In this document: positions 15,773-24,458 of the stretch, in pieces
Layout of the letters: each line of letters begins with the position of its first letter
Numbering within the stretch: the stretch's first letter is position 1
Origin: Thermotogaceae bacterium
Lineage (GTDB): Bacteria; Thermotogota; Thermotogae; Thermotogales; Thermotogaceae
Assembly (NCBI GenBank): GCA_027077795.1
Contig: JALWTT010000013.1
Span: 1-64,000 of the forward strand
Direction: 5' to 3'
DNA length: 64,000 nt
The notes under the pieces: generated by a model
The model's input: only the letters and a program-made list of their open reading frames with translations
Told to the model about the DNA's origin: nothing
Databases searched by the model: none
Program-made: the position numbers and the translations under genes

Positions 15773-16246
15773 GTGGAGAAGCTCACCAAGCTCCTTGAAT
15801 TGGAAAGAGAGCTTTTCGAATCGATGCGAAAGAGCATTGAAACTCAGAAGGTAGCCATGATAGAGAGAAACCTCGAGCTCATGAACGAGGCACTTCTCAG
15901 AACAGAGCGCTTGGCATTGGAAATAGAGGAGGTTGACAAAAAAAGGCATGAGTTTTTCGACGAGCTCAAAAGAAGGTACGGACTCTCTGAAAATTCTTCC
16001 ATTGAAGATCTAATTCTCAAAATGGAAGAGGACAGAGAAGAGTTCATCTCAAGCGTTTCAGGTTTCCTTTCAGCTGTGAACCGGCTTGCTATAGAACTTG
16101 AGGGAATGAAAGAGATGATGGAATTTGAAAACTCGTATTTCGAATTCCTTGTGGGAGTTATTTCAGGGGATGGTAGAGGTACGTACACTGAGAGGGGGAT
16201 TTATGAGCGTGCTAAAGGTAACGGCTCTCTCAACCTAAGGTGGTGA
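15773..16246 (+). CDS. flgN: FlgN-like flagellar export chaperone
   Basis: 157 residues, almost entirely helical and highly charged (EKLTKLLELERELFESM, EEVDKKRHEFFDELKRRYG), as in FlgN, the cytoplasmic chaperone that escorts the hook-associated proteins FlgK and FlgL to the export gate. Sequence conservation in this family is low, so the call rests on size, helicity and position between flgM and flgL. GTG start, 3 bases after the flgM stop. Confidence 0.7.
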   Translation: MEKLTKLLELERELFESMRKSIETQKVAMIERNLELMNEALLRTERLALEIEEVDKKRHEFFDELKRRYGLSENSSIEDLILKMEEDREEFISSVSGFLSAVNRLAIELEGMKEMMEFENSYFEFLVGVISGDGRGTYTERGIYERAKGNGSLNLRW

Positions 16247-16252
16247 GGCGAC

Positions 16253-17161
16253 ATGCGCGTTACAGATTGGATGATAAGGTCGAACGTGATGTTCGATGTC
16301 CAGTCGACTCTTCAAAGGATATCGGATTACCACAAAAAGTTGTCCAGTGGAAAGAACGTCCAGTATCCCAGTGATGATGCTGTTGTAGCAACCAGGGCTT
16401 CCAATGTAGAGAGCCGAATAAGAGAGATAGATCAGTACAAAAGGAACGTGGATCACGTTTCGAACATAATGAACTCTTACGACTCCATATCTCAAGAGGT
16501 GTCAGCTATATATCAAAGAATGAGAGAACTGTTGGTCAGAGCAGCTAATGGGACCAATTCCGTGGATGAGAGGAATGCAATAGCCGATGAACTGGAGGGT
16601 ATGATGAATCATCTGGCATCCATAGCGAATACTCAGATAGGAGGCGAGTACATATTTGGAGGTGTTAAAACTGACCAACCTCCTGTCCAGAAAGTGAACG
16701 GAGAATGGCAAATAGTTCTTCCAAGAGAGGCGGATGAACAGAGGAGCCTAGATATATTGGGAATGAAGTTCAAGTACGGACTCACCGCTAACGATATATT
16801 CAGGATCGACACAGGAGAGGATGTTTTTCACGTGATGAAGAAGATCATCGATAAGATTAGGAACAATGATAAAGGCATCGAACTCTATATTTCAAACGTG
16901 GGGTTGAAGGATGTTTCCTACCTTGAGAAGAGGTCTATGGAGAGCTTCGCGAGAATAGGAGCTATGAGTAAGACATTGGAGCTTATGAGTAAGAGAATAG
17001 GAGATTTGAGTTATTTCTTCACTGAGTACCTTTCCAAGGAAGAGGATGCCGATCTCACCGAAGTTGTTACGAAACTTTCCATGCAAAATGCCGTTCTTCA
17101 AGCGGCTTTGAAGTCAGGGGCGATGGTTCTTCAAAAAACTCTCGTCGATTTCGTGAGGTGA
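16253..17161 (+). CDS. flgL: Flagellar hook-associated protein 3 (FlgL)
   Basis: Junction protein between hook and filament, 302 residues. The flagellin-like N-terminus (MRVTDWMIRSNVMFDVQ, QRISDYHKKLSSGKNVQYPSDD) and IGGEYIFGGVKTDQPP are hallmarks of FlgL. The C-terminal helix (TKLSMQNAVLQAALKSGAM) resembles flagellin D0. It is somewhat longer in its centre than the shortest FlgL proteins. ATG start six bases after flgN. Here flgL precedes flgK, reversed from the usual flgK-flgL order. Confidence 0.92.
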   Translation: MRVTDWMIRSNVMFDVQSTLQRISDYHKKLSSGKNVQYPSDDAVVATRASNVESRIREIDQYKRNVDHVSNIMNSYDSISQEVSAIYQRMRELLVRAANGTNSVDERNAIADELEGMMNHLASIANTQIGGEYIFGGVKTDQPPVQKVNGEWQIVLPREADEQRSLDILGMKFKYGLTANDIFRIDTGEDVFHVMKKIIDKIRNNDKGIELYISNVGLKDVSYLEKRSMESFARIGAMSKTLELMSKRIGDLSYFFTEYLSKEEDADLTEVVTKLSMQNAVLQAALKSGAMVLQKTLVDFVR

Positions 17162-17167
17162 TGCTCT

Positions 17168-17638
17168 GTGAGGGTTAAAACGAAACTTGGTGAAATAGAG
17201 ACAGATGAAAACAAGATGTTGATATTCGAAGAGGGGATGCCAGGGTTGGAGCATCTCAGAAGGTTTTTCATAGTTTCAAACGGATCGGACCCTATAATGT
17301 GGTTGGTATCCATTGAGGACGAGAACATAGCTCTTCCGATAATAAATCCATGGATTGTCAGGGTGGATTACACCGTTGACATACCGAAGGAGGCCAAGGA
17401 AGAACTGGAGATAGAGGGCAAAGACGATGTTCAAGTTTGGTCTATACTGGTGATTCCCCATGAGAATCCTGAGAATATGACGATAAATCTCATGGCTCCG
17501 ATAATCGTAAACGTAAGGAATGGAAAGGCAAAGCAGATAATCATGGAGAACAGCGGATACGGTATAAGGCATCTCGTCAAGGAGGAGCTTGAAAGAAGTA
17601 AGAAGATATCAAAAAAAGTGGCTGCTGACGCGGGGTGA
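17168..17638 (+). CDS. fliW: Flagellar assembly factor FliW
   Basis: 156-residue cytoplasmic protein. In bacteria where it was studied, FliW binds flagellin and also the RNA-binding regulator CsrA, linking flagellin export to flagellin translation. Motifs: KMLIFEEGMPGLEHLRRFF and DPIMWLVSIEDENIALPIINPW near the N-terminus, then VWSILVIPHENPENMTINLMAP. GTG start with GAGGTGA upstream. The partner gene csrA, usually adjacent, is not present; flgK follows instead. Confidence 0.93.
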   Translation: MRVKTKLGEIETDENKMLIFEEGMPGLEHLRRFFIVSNGSDPIMWLVSIEDENIALPIINPWIVRVDYTVDIPKEAKEELEIEGKDDVQVWSILVIPHENPENMTINLMAPIIVNVRNGKAKQIIMENSGYGIRHLVKEELERSKKISKKVAADAG

Positions 17639-17642
17639 AGTC

Positions 17643-20303
17643 ATGGCCGATCTGACATTGTTCGCTCTGCTCAACACATCGCTTTTGGGCGTTTACACCC
17701 ACAAAATAGCTATGGATGTGACAGCTCACAATGTTTCGAATGCGAGCACTCCAGGGTATTCCCGCGAAAAACCGATCATAGAATCTATGCCCTCTTTACC
17801 TGTTTCAACGCTTACCCAACCTTCAACACCTCTCCACCTGGGTTTAGGGTCGAAGGTGAAGACTATAGAAAGAGTCAGAGATGAGTTCCTAGATGTTCAA
17901 TACCGGCAGGTGAACAACAGGTACAACTTCTGGGATACACGACTTTCCAATCTTCACTTCATAGAACAGCTCTTCGCGGAACCTGGTGAAAACGGTATAA
18001 GGTACTTATACGATATGTTTTGGTCGGGATTGGAAGAGGTGATAACAGATCCCACAAACATTGCGGCTAAGCAGGAGCTGGTATCGAGGGCTCAGGAACT
18101 GGTGAAGAATGTTAAAGATCTGTATAATCGTCTTGATCAACTCAGGAGCGATATAAACGGTGAGATCAAGCAGAAGGTTGACAGGATAAATACGATAATA
18201 AAGCAGATAGCGGATATGAACTCCCAGATAAGAGTTGGAAATCTTTTGAAATCCCCTCCAAATGACCTTTTAGATAAAAGAGATCTCCTTCTGGATGAAT
18301 TATCAAAGCTCGTTGACGTTCACTACAAGTACGGTGAAGACGGCACCATATTTATAAGGATTGGAGATCAGCTTGTGGTTAACGGAAGTGATTACAGGTT
18401 GGTGAAAGCCATTCCCAGGCCTTATGGAAAAGGTTATTATGACTTGTTCATCGGTAACTCAAAGCTTAGGATAAATGATGGGGCTGTAAAAGCTCTCATT
18501 GAGTTGAGGGATAGTGGAATAGTGAAATACATGAACAGACTCGACGAGTTTGTTCTCTATTTAACGGATGTCTTCAACATGATCCATTCCGAAGGTTTTA
18601 CATCTGAAGGAGTGGCAAATATAAATTTTTTTAAGCCTATCAGCTCGTCCAGTCCAGATCCGGCACTTTTCAGAATAGCGGGCTACAGAAAGATGAAGGG
18701 TGGTCCTGTGAAATACATAACGGGTCTTAAAGACACAGATGAAGCTACGATAAGGTCCACTCCTTTCATGTCGGATGGAAAACTCATTGCGTTTGACAAC
18801 GTGAATTTCTCTGAGAAGAGCATCTCCGCGGGAACGACGATAGGAAATCTGGTAGATTCTGGAAACATTTTGCCTGGAATAAGCGTGAAAATAGGAGATC
18901 ATTCTCCCGACGGTGGGGGGAGCAAGAAAAGGCTGTATCTGGAAGATCAAACGGCTTCATTCAACGACAAGCTGATAATAGATTTCGATGGGAATGTCCT
19001 GAAAACCATGGGATTCCCAACAACGACGAGGAATTTCATGGTTATAGATGACATAAGCTCGGCTGTTCCAAAGGCTGGTACTAAAACTTACAAGGTGAGT
19101 GTGGAGGAAAAATTGGCCGATGGCTCAAGCAGCTGGGAGTACCTCACGATCAGTTTGACACCTTCCAGCACTTTATCGGATGTAGCATCCCAGATAAATT
19201 CCCAGCTATCTAGGATAAAAGCGCATGTGGTGGATTTTCAAGGCAAAAAATTGCTGGTGATCATTCCCAGCAAAGATTTGAACTTCGACGCGAGAGCCTT
19301 TACAGTTCACGATCCGGATGGTTTTTTTACACTGGCTGGCGCTGAGCTCAAGCCCTTCGTGGTTCTGGATAAAAAGGCCACTCTTGAAAATGTCTTCGAC
19401 TTGAGTGATTCTGATGCCGTGGACTCCCAGGTGAAGCAGAAGGGTTTCGACATCTACTTTGGAGAAACTCCAGTTCACATTGATCCGACAATGGATACTA
19501 TACAGGATGTGGCAAGGAAGATAAACAAGGCAGGAGTGGGGGTACATGCGGACGTGACCCCGAATGGAAGGTTAATTTTGAGAGGAGATAGATCTAGGGA
19601 GTTGGATATCAGAAATGTTCCCATAAGGGGGCCTAAGGCTTTCTTTGAAGCGGTCGGGTTCATAGACACCAACTCAGATCCGGAAAACTTCGATATCAGC
19701 TGGGATTCAAATTCAGATTCGGTTTTCGATGAGAACGATGAAAAGTACTCGCTCATATCATCAACAGATTCGTTCGACGATATAAGAAGCAGACTCAACA
19801 TAGCCGATCTGTTGACCTTTGATAAGCCTAGCGTTGGTGAACCCATAGGGGTTACGAAGCAGTTTGACGTTTCATCAACGGTGTCTTACAGCCCTGAAAA
19901 CGTAGCTCTTGATATTGGGAGAGTAGTTGAGAACGGCAATTGGCATGCTTCCAAAATTGTTCCAAGAGGAAGGGCCAACACCGATATTTTAAGCACCCTC
20001 TCTCAAACCAGGAACAAAAGATATATGGACGACGGGAAGGTATCGTTTGGGGAGTATTTCGGAGCAGTTGTAGCAGAGATGGGCGTGGAGGGTGAGATGG
20101 CCAAGAAAATGAAAACCAACAACGAAGTATTGAGAAAGGCGATAGATAATGAGAGAGAGAGGGTGAAAGGAGTTTCTCTTGATGAAGAGATGGCCAACAT
20201 GATAAAGTATCAGCATGCGTTCAACGCATCTGCAAGGGTTCTAACGGCGGTTGATGACATGATAGGGCGTGTAATAGATAGGTTAGGGGTGGTCGGTAGA
20301 TAA
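17643..20303 (+). CDS. flgK: Flagellar hook-associated protein 1 (FlgK), long form
   Basis: 886 residues, clearly longer than the common 450-650. The N-terminus (TLFALLNTSLLGVYTHKIAM, NVSNASTPGYSREKP) and the C-terminus (DEEMANMIKYQHAFNASARV, then a helix ending VIDRLGVVGR) are classic FlgK D0/D1 elements that pack in the hook-filament junction. The extra length lies in the middle, about residues 360-780, probably additional surface-exposed beta domains. ATG at 17643 is preferred (GGGGTGA upstream) over an in-frame ATG at 17589 inside fliW. The stop overlaps the start of the next gene (TAATG). Confidence 0.93.
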   Translation: MADLTLFALLNTSLLGVYTHKIAMDVTAHNVSNASTPGYSREKPIIESMPSLPVSTLTQPSTPLHLGLGSKVKTIERVRDEFLDVQYRQVNNRYNFWDTRLSNLHFIEQLFAEPGENGIRYLYDMFWSGLEEVITDPTNIAAKQELVSRAQELVKNVKDLYNRLDQLRSDINGEIKQKVDRINTIIKQIADMNSQIRVGNLLKSPPNDLLDKRDLLLDELSKLVDVHYKYGEDGTIFIRIGDQLVVNGSDYRLVKAIPRPYGKGYYDLFIGNSKLRINDGAVKALIELRDSGIVKYMNRLDEFVLYLTDVFNMIHSEGFTSEGVANINFFKPISSSSPDPALFRIAGYRKMKGGPVKYITGLKDTDEATIRSTPFMSDGKLIAFDNVNFSEKSISAGTTIGNLVDSGNILPGISVKIGDHSPDGGGSKKRLYLEDQTASFNDKLIIDFDGNVLKTMGFPTTTRNFMVIDDISSAVPKAGTKTYKVSVEEKLADGSSSWEYLTISLTPSSTLSDVASQINSQLSRIKAHVVDFQGKKLLVIIPSKDLNFDARAFTVHDPDGFFTLAGAELKPFVVLDKKATLENVFDLSDSDAVDSQVKQKGFDIYFGETPVHIDPTMDTIQDVARKINKAGVGVHADVTPNGRLILRGDRSRELDIRNVPIRGPKAFFEAVGFIDTNSDPENFDISWDSNSDSVFDENDEKYSLISSTDSFDDIRSRLNIADLLTFDKPSVGEPIGVTKQFDVSSTVSYSPENVALDIGRVVENGNWHASKIVPRGRANTDILSTLSQTRNKRYMDDGKVSFGEYFGAVVAEMGVEGEMAKKMKTNNEVLRKAIDNERERVKGVSLDEEMANMIKYQHAFNASARVLTAVDDMIGRVIDRLGVVGR

Positions 20304-20968
20304 TGTGCAGGATGCTGGCGTTTTCATCCAAAGTAGATGTGAAAGTCACACCTTTTTTCGTGCAGCTTAAGGAGATGGCAAGGAGCGGAAAAAAATCCCC
20401 CCACCCCGACGGGTGGGGATTTTTTTGCCGGGATTCTCTGGGGAATATTTTCTACAACAGAAGCATCATTCCTATTTTCGAGGACAAGTTTCCTGTCATG
20501 AATTCCATGCTCTGTCTGATGCACGCTAGAAAAGCCTCTCCCGGGACTTCCAAAGGGATTTTCTCAGTCCATCCATTCTTGTTCATAAAAGACGGGAAGG
20601 TCCACGCTATCGCGCACAACGGATCGGTGAGGCTTTCTCAGGATGATAGAGAAGGCTTAAAGACAGGTGTTGACACGGAGATGATAATCAGGCTGATATC
20701 CAACCATGGCCTGGATGCAGTCCCAGGAAGATTCAGTGCTGGCTCCTCATCCGCCACTTTGCTCCTAACGGATGGGGAATATTTGACGGTGTTTAGATGC
20801 TGCTGGAAAAGTTGTGATTACTACACCCTGTTTTTGAGAGAAGAAGAGGGGCTTGTTGTGATCTCCTCGGAAGGGGAAGGAAGAGAGATGGAAAACGGAG
20901 AATTGGCTGTGGTAAGGGGAGGAAAGGTAATCTATAGAAAAATCATGGATTGCCAGCGTGGTGTGTAG
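20303..20968 (+). CDS. Class II glutamine amidotransferase (YafJ/EgtC-like)
   Basis: 221 residues. N-terminal Cys2 (MCRMLAFSS) is the Ntn nucleophile. SPHPDGWGFF, the HARKASPG motif and AHNGSV complete the glutaminase active site. There is no synthetase domain, so it is a stand-alone glutaminase-type protein; EgtC hydrolyses a gamma-glutamyl intermediate, YafJ has no assigned substrate. The ATG overlaps the flgK stop by one base, so translation is coupled to the flagellar operon. The PHPDGWG codons form a remarkable terminator-like hairpin (20389-20426). Its substrate is unknown. Confidence 0.85.
   Translation: MCRMLAFSSKVDVKVTPFFVQLKEMARSGKKSPHPDGWGFFCRDSLGNIFYNRSIIPIFEDKFPVMNSMLCLMHARKASPGTSKGIFSVHPFLFIKDGKVHAIAHNGSVRLSQDDREGLKTGVDTEMIIRLISNHGLDAVPGRFSAGSSSATLLLTDGEYLTVFRCCWKSCDYYTLFLREEEGLVVISSEGEGREMENGELAVVRGGKVIYRKIMDCQRGV
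20389..20426 (+). other. Terminator-like hairpin inside the amidotransferase coding region
   Basis: Seven A, T, six C, A, then CCCCGACGGG, T, GGGG, A and seven T. The stem pairs CCACCC with GGGTGG around a CGAC loop and extends through C-G, T-A and the A7/T7 tracts with a two-base bulge. It looks like an intrinsic terminator on either strand but lies in frame across the conserved KSPHPDGWGFF codons. Confidence 0.6.
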
Positions 20969-21009
20969 TAAAATCCTCGCCAGTAAGTGGGATTTCGGAG
21001 GTGAGGAGA

Positions 21010-22047
21010 TTGACAGCTTATATCATAAGAAGGCTTCTTTTGCTTCCATTAATTCTCTTTGGGATAACCCTGATCATATTTGGAATGATGCAACTTCTGG
21101 GCCCAGATAGACTCTTGGCGGCCTATGTTGATCCTGACACGTTTAACAAGTTGACAGATGAGGAACTTGAAGCTTTGAAGGAGAAGTACGGACTGAACGA
21201 TCCAATGATAGAGAGGTACACGAAGTGGTTAAATGGGGTTTTGCATGGAGACATGGGATGGTCCGTCGTTGGGAAGATGCCAGTCAAAGATGCACTCCTC
21301 CAAAGAATTCCCTATACAGCGGAGCTGGCGCTCTACGCGGTTTTTCCGGTTGTCGGCATCGGGATATGGCTTGGAATGATTGCGGCGGTTCACAGGGATA
21401 AGTTCATAGACCATGCGATAAGGATATTCGCGGTTATTGGTTGGTCGTTCCCGGACTTCGTATTCGGTTTGTTCGTCTTGATGGTGTTTTACAGTTGGCT
21501 GGGATGGCTTCCACCGGGGAACCTAAGCCTCTGGGCGGAGGATGTGGTTAAATCCCCCAGTTTTCATCATATCACGCATCTTCTGACCGTAGATGCTCTT
21601 CTCAACGGAAGGATAGATGTTTTCTGGGATGCTTTACGTCACTTGATAGGGCCCATAACAACGATATCTTGGCTTTGGTGGGCATATCTCCTCAGGATAA
21701 CCAGATCGAGTATGCTCGAGGTCTTGAACAAAGAGTACATAAGAACAGCAAGGGCAAAGGGACTTGACAGGAGAGTGGTCATAAACAAGCATGCACGGAG
21801 AAACGCAATGATACCGGTTACCACCGTTGGGGGAGCCATGGTCATAAATCTCTTCGCCGGTACGGTTATCGTCGAAGTTATATTCAACAGAACAGGGCTG
21901 GGTAGGTTCACGGCAAGTGCAGCCACACAGCTCGATTATGCCGCAATAATGGGAAGTGCGCTTTTCTATTCAACAATACTTGTTTTAGGAAATCTGATAA
22001 TAGATGTTCTCTACGCGGTCATAGACCCAAGGATAAGGCTCGGGTGA
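21010..22047 (+). CDS. oppB: Oligopeptide/dipeptide-type ABC transporter permease (OppB/DppB)
   Basis: 345-residue inner-membrane permease. The hydrophobic N-terminus (YIIRRLLLLPLILFGITLII), the conserved YGLNDPMIERYTKWLNGVLHGD block, and the EAA loop (EYIRTARAKGLDRRVVINKHA) place it in the OppB/DppB family. TTG start at 21010 with GGAGGTG six bases before it is preferred to an upstream in-frame ATG at 20950 within the preceding gene. First gene of a four-gene oppBCDF operon without a binding-protein gene. Substrates may be peptides or, as for many thermophile Opp systems, oligosaccharides. Confidence 0.92.
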   Translation: MTAYIIRRLLLLPLILFGITLIIFGMMQLLGPDRLLAAYVDPDTFNKLTDEELEALKEKYGLNDPMIERYTKWLNGVLHGDMGWSVVGKMPVKDALLQRIPYTAELALYAVFPVVGIGIWLGMIAAVHRDKFIDHAIRIFAVIGWSFPDFVFGLFVLMVFYSWLGWLPPGNLSLWAEDVVKSPSFHHITHLLTVDALLNGRIDVFWDALRHLIGPITTISWLWWAYLLRITRSSMLEVLNKEYIRTARAKGLDRRVVINKHARRNAMIPVTTVGGAMVINLFAGTVIVEVIFNRTGLGRFTASAATQLDYAAIMGSALFYSTILVLGNLIIDVLYAVIDPRIRLG

Positions 22048-22056
22048 GGTGATAGA

Positions 22057-23457
22057 ATGAGGCAAGAGACGAAGAGAACCCTCAGAAGGTTTTTGCGTAA
22101 TCCGTCGTCGATAATAGGTTTGAGTGTGCTGATATTCTTCACAGCGGTGGCAACTTTTGCCCCCTTGATAGCTCCACCCATCAACCCTATGGATCCATCC
22201 AGGAAGGTGTCCAACCCGTACATAATGCCGAAGGTAACCTGGAAGGGGGAGCCCATTCCACCTTCTGGTAGATCTGATGCCCTGAAGGAATTCATAATTA
22301 AAGGAATGCAGAAGCAGCTTTACAAAGCGAAAGCGAGTGAACTGGTACCTGTGGTGAAACATGTTATGGACAGGGCGAGACCAGGGGATCTGTGTGAAGC
22401 ATACTCGAAATCTTACAAGATAAAGTCACAAGTTAAGGCGAAACTTCTGAGCATGGTTGATGAATTGGAAAAGGCAGGGTTATCTGATCCAAAGAGCATG
22501 ATAAATTCGTATATGCCGAGTGATTTCATAGTGGTTTGCTCTGAAGCCGCCGATATGGATAAGGATTTCGCAACTTATCTGAAGTCCTTCGATGCAGACT
22601 CTATGAGCAAAGGCGATCTGATAACGATAATCAAGTACACGGTGCATTATTTAAGCCTGAAGGATCTGGAAAAGGCTGCTTCGAAGCTTTTCGGTGTCGA
22701 TGGCAATGTGCTCAAATGGATGGAGGAGAATGGTTATATAAAGCGGGATCCTATAAGGACCGTGGATTACCACCCGTTTGGAATGATAGATGGAAGGGAC
22801 ATAATGTACGGGGTGGTTTGGGGAACCAGGACGGCTTTTAAGATAGGAATAATCGTCACGTTCTTTGGAACTATCATAGGGCTTTTAGTTGGATCAATAG
22901 CGGGTTATTACGGGGGATGGATAGATGAGGTCCTGATGAGGATAACGGATGTTTTTCTATCAATCCCATTTTTGGTGGCGGCGATTGTTCTGACAACTTT
23001 TCTGGGTACAGGGCTGGACAAAGTGATGATAGCCATGATCGTTTTCGGATGGATGGGAACCGCTAGGCTCATAAGGGGTAACATACTCCAAGTGAAGGAA
23101 GAGCAATACATTCTGGCAGCGAAAGCCTTGGGCGTCAGAGACTACTTCATAATAATGAGGCATGTTATCCCTAATACCATCTTTCCCGTCGTCATTCAAG
23201 CCTCGATGCGAATGGGGTCCTTAGTTATAACCGCGGCTGCTCTGTCATTTCTGGGACTCGGTGCTCCAACAGGATATGCTGATTGGGGATCCATACTGAA
23301 CTACTCCAGAGATTGGATACTCGGAGCTCAAGGAGAAGCGTTTAAGTACTGGTTCGCACTGGCATATCCTGGAATAGCAATGGTTTTGTTCGTGTTATCT
23401 TGGAATTTGTTGGGAGATTCTCTCAGGGACACATTTGATCCGAGGTTGAGAGGGTGA
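22057..23457 (+). CDS. oppC: OppC/DppC-type permease with a large inserted domain
   Basis: 466 residues; typical OppC/DppC proteins are near 300. The first membrane helix (IIGLSVLIFFTAVATFAPLI) and the C-terminal permease core (five helices from ~260, EAA loop EQYILAAKALGVRDYFIIMR) are normal. Between them, about residues 65-245, lies an extra mostly helical soluble segment (KAKLLSMVDELEKAGLSDPK, LKDLEKAASKLFGVDGNVLK) predicted to face outside the membrane. It might contact the missing binding protein. ATG start with SD GAGGTGATA. Confidence 0.9.
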   Translation: MRQETKRTLRRFLRNPSSIIGLSVLIFFTAVATFAPLIAPPINPMDPSRKVSNPYIMPKVTWKGEPIPPSGRSDALKEFIIKGMQKQLYKAKASELVPVVKHVMDRARPGDLCEAYSKSYKIKSQVKAKLLSMVDELEKAGLSDPKSMINSYMPSDFIVVCSEAADMDKDFATYLKSFDADSMSKGDLITIIKYTVHYLSLKDLEKAASKLFGVDGNVLKWMEENGYIKRDPIRTVDYHPFGMIDGRDIMYGVVWGTRTAFKIGIIVTFFGTIIGLLVGSIAGYYGGWIDEVLMRITDVFLSIPFLVAAIVLTTFLGTGLDKVMIAMIVFGWMGTARLIRGNILQVKEEQYILAAKALGVRDYFIIMRHVIPNTIFPVVIQASMRMGSLVITAAALSFLGLGAPTGYADWGSILNYSRDWILGAQGEAFKYWFALAYPGIAMVLFVLSWNLLGDSLRDTFDPRLRG

Positions 23458-24458
23458 TCGATGTGGAAAACAGAGAACCTATACTCAGGGTTAAAGATTT
23501 GAAGACGTACTTTTACACGGAGGATGGTGTTGTGAAAGCAGTTGATGGGGTTTCCTTTGAACTCTATCCGGGAGAAACCCTCGGGATAGTTGGAGAGTCC
23601 GGATCTGGGAAGAGTGTGACCTCTTTGTCCATAATGAGGCTCCTCGATGAACGCGGGAGGATAGTCAGCGGTGAGATCATATTCAAAGGGAAAGATCTTT
23701 TGAAGCTTTCGGAGGGTGAAATGAGAAAGATCAGAGGAAACGAAATAGCCATGATATTTCAAGAGCCTATGGTCGCCCTCAATCCGGTCTACACCATAGG
23801 AGATCAGATAATGGAGGCGATTATACTTCATCAGGGTGTGGACGAGAAAAAGGCCAGGGAGATGGCGATAGATCTTCTCCGAAAGGTTGGAATACCTGAG
23901 CCTGAAAAGAGGGTTGATCAGTATCCCCACCAGCTCTCGGGTGGAATGCGTCAAAGAGCGATGATCGCGATGGCCCTTTCGTGTAGACCTTCCATATTGA
24001 TCGCCGATGAACCTACAACGGCTTTAGATGTTACAATTCAGGCTCAGATACTGGATCTGATGAAGGAGCTTCAGAACGAATACGGAATGGCACTGATAAT
24101 GATCACGCATGATATGGGGGTCATAGCAGAAGTAGCTGATAGAGTTGCGGTGATGTATGCTGGACATCTCGTTGAATATGGAGAAGTTCACGAGATATTC
24201 AAGAGGCCAAGGCACCCATATACATACGGACTTTTATCGTCTATACCAAGACTGGATGTTGAGCAGGAAAAGCTCAAGAGCATCCCAGGAACCGTTCCAG
24301 ATCCGTTGAACTTTCCAACTGGGTGTAGGTTTCATCCTAGATGTGAATTCGCCGAGGAGAGATGCAAGGTCGAGGAGCCGGAAATGGTTGAAGTACTTCC
24401 AAATCACTACAGTCGTTGCTTCTTCTGGAAAAAGCTCGAGGATCTGGAGGTGAAATGA
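23454..24458 (+). CDS. oppD: OppD-type ABC transporter ATPase
   Basis: 334-residue cytoplasmic ATPase energising the oppBC permease. Walker A GESGSGKS, Q-loop MIFQEPMVALNP, signature LSGGMRQRAMIAMAL, Walker B SILIADEPTTALD, and H-loop MITHDMG are intact. The C-terminal oligopeptide extension with three cysteines (GCRFHPRCEFAEERCKVEEP) is the site that in some family members binds an iron-sulfur cluster. GTG start overlaps the oppC stop. Confidence 0.95.
   Translation: MIDVENREPILRVKDLKTYFYTEDGVVKAVDGVSFELYPGETLGIVGESGSGKSVTSLSIMRLLDERGRIVSGEIIFKGKDLLKLSEGEMRKIRGNEIAMIFQEPMVALNPVYTIGDQIMEAIILHQGVDEKKAREMAIDLLRKVGIPEPEKRVDQYPHQLSGGMRQRAMIAMALSCRPSILIADEPTTALDVTIQAQILDLMKELQNEYGMALIMITHDMGVIAEVADRVAVMYAGHLVEYGEVHEIFKRPRHPYTYGLLSSIPRLDVEQEKLKSIPGTVPDPLNFPTGCRFHPRCEFAEERCKVEEPEMVEVLPNHYSRCFFWKKLEDLEVK

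Noticed and set aside
17600-20303. Expected csrA gene next to fliW
   Set aside because: No 60-80 codon frame beginning like MLVLTRK is present between fliW and the opp genes.
20389-20426. Reading the hairpin as the true end of the flagellar operon
   Set aside because: It lies inside a conserved, uninterrupted amidotransferase frame whose active-site motif it encodes; kept only as a possible internal attenuator.
23328-23954. 208-codon minus-strand open frame opposite oppC/oppD
   Set aside because: It mirrors conserved transporter codons on the other strand and has no Shine-Dalgarno or recognisable fold; the same applies to other long antisense frames such as 5016-5504 and 55607-56131.
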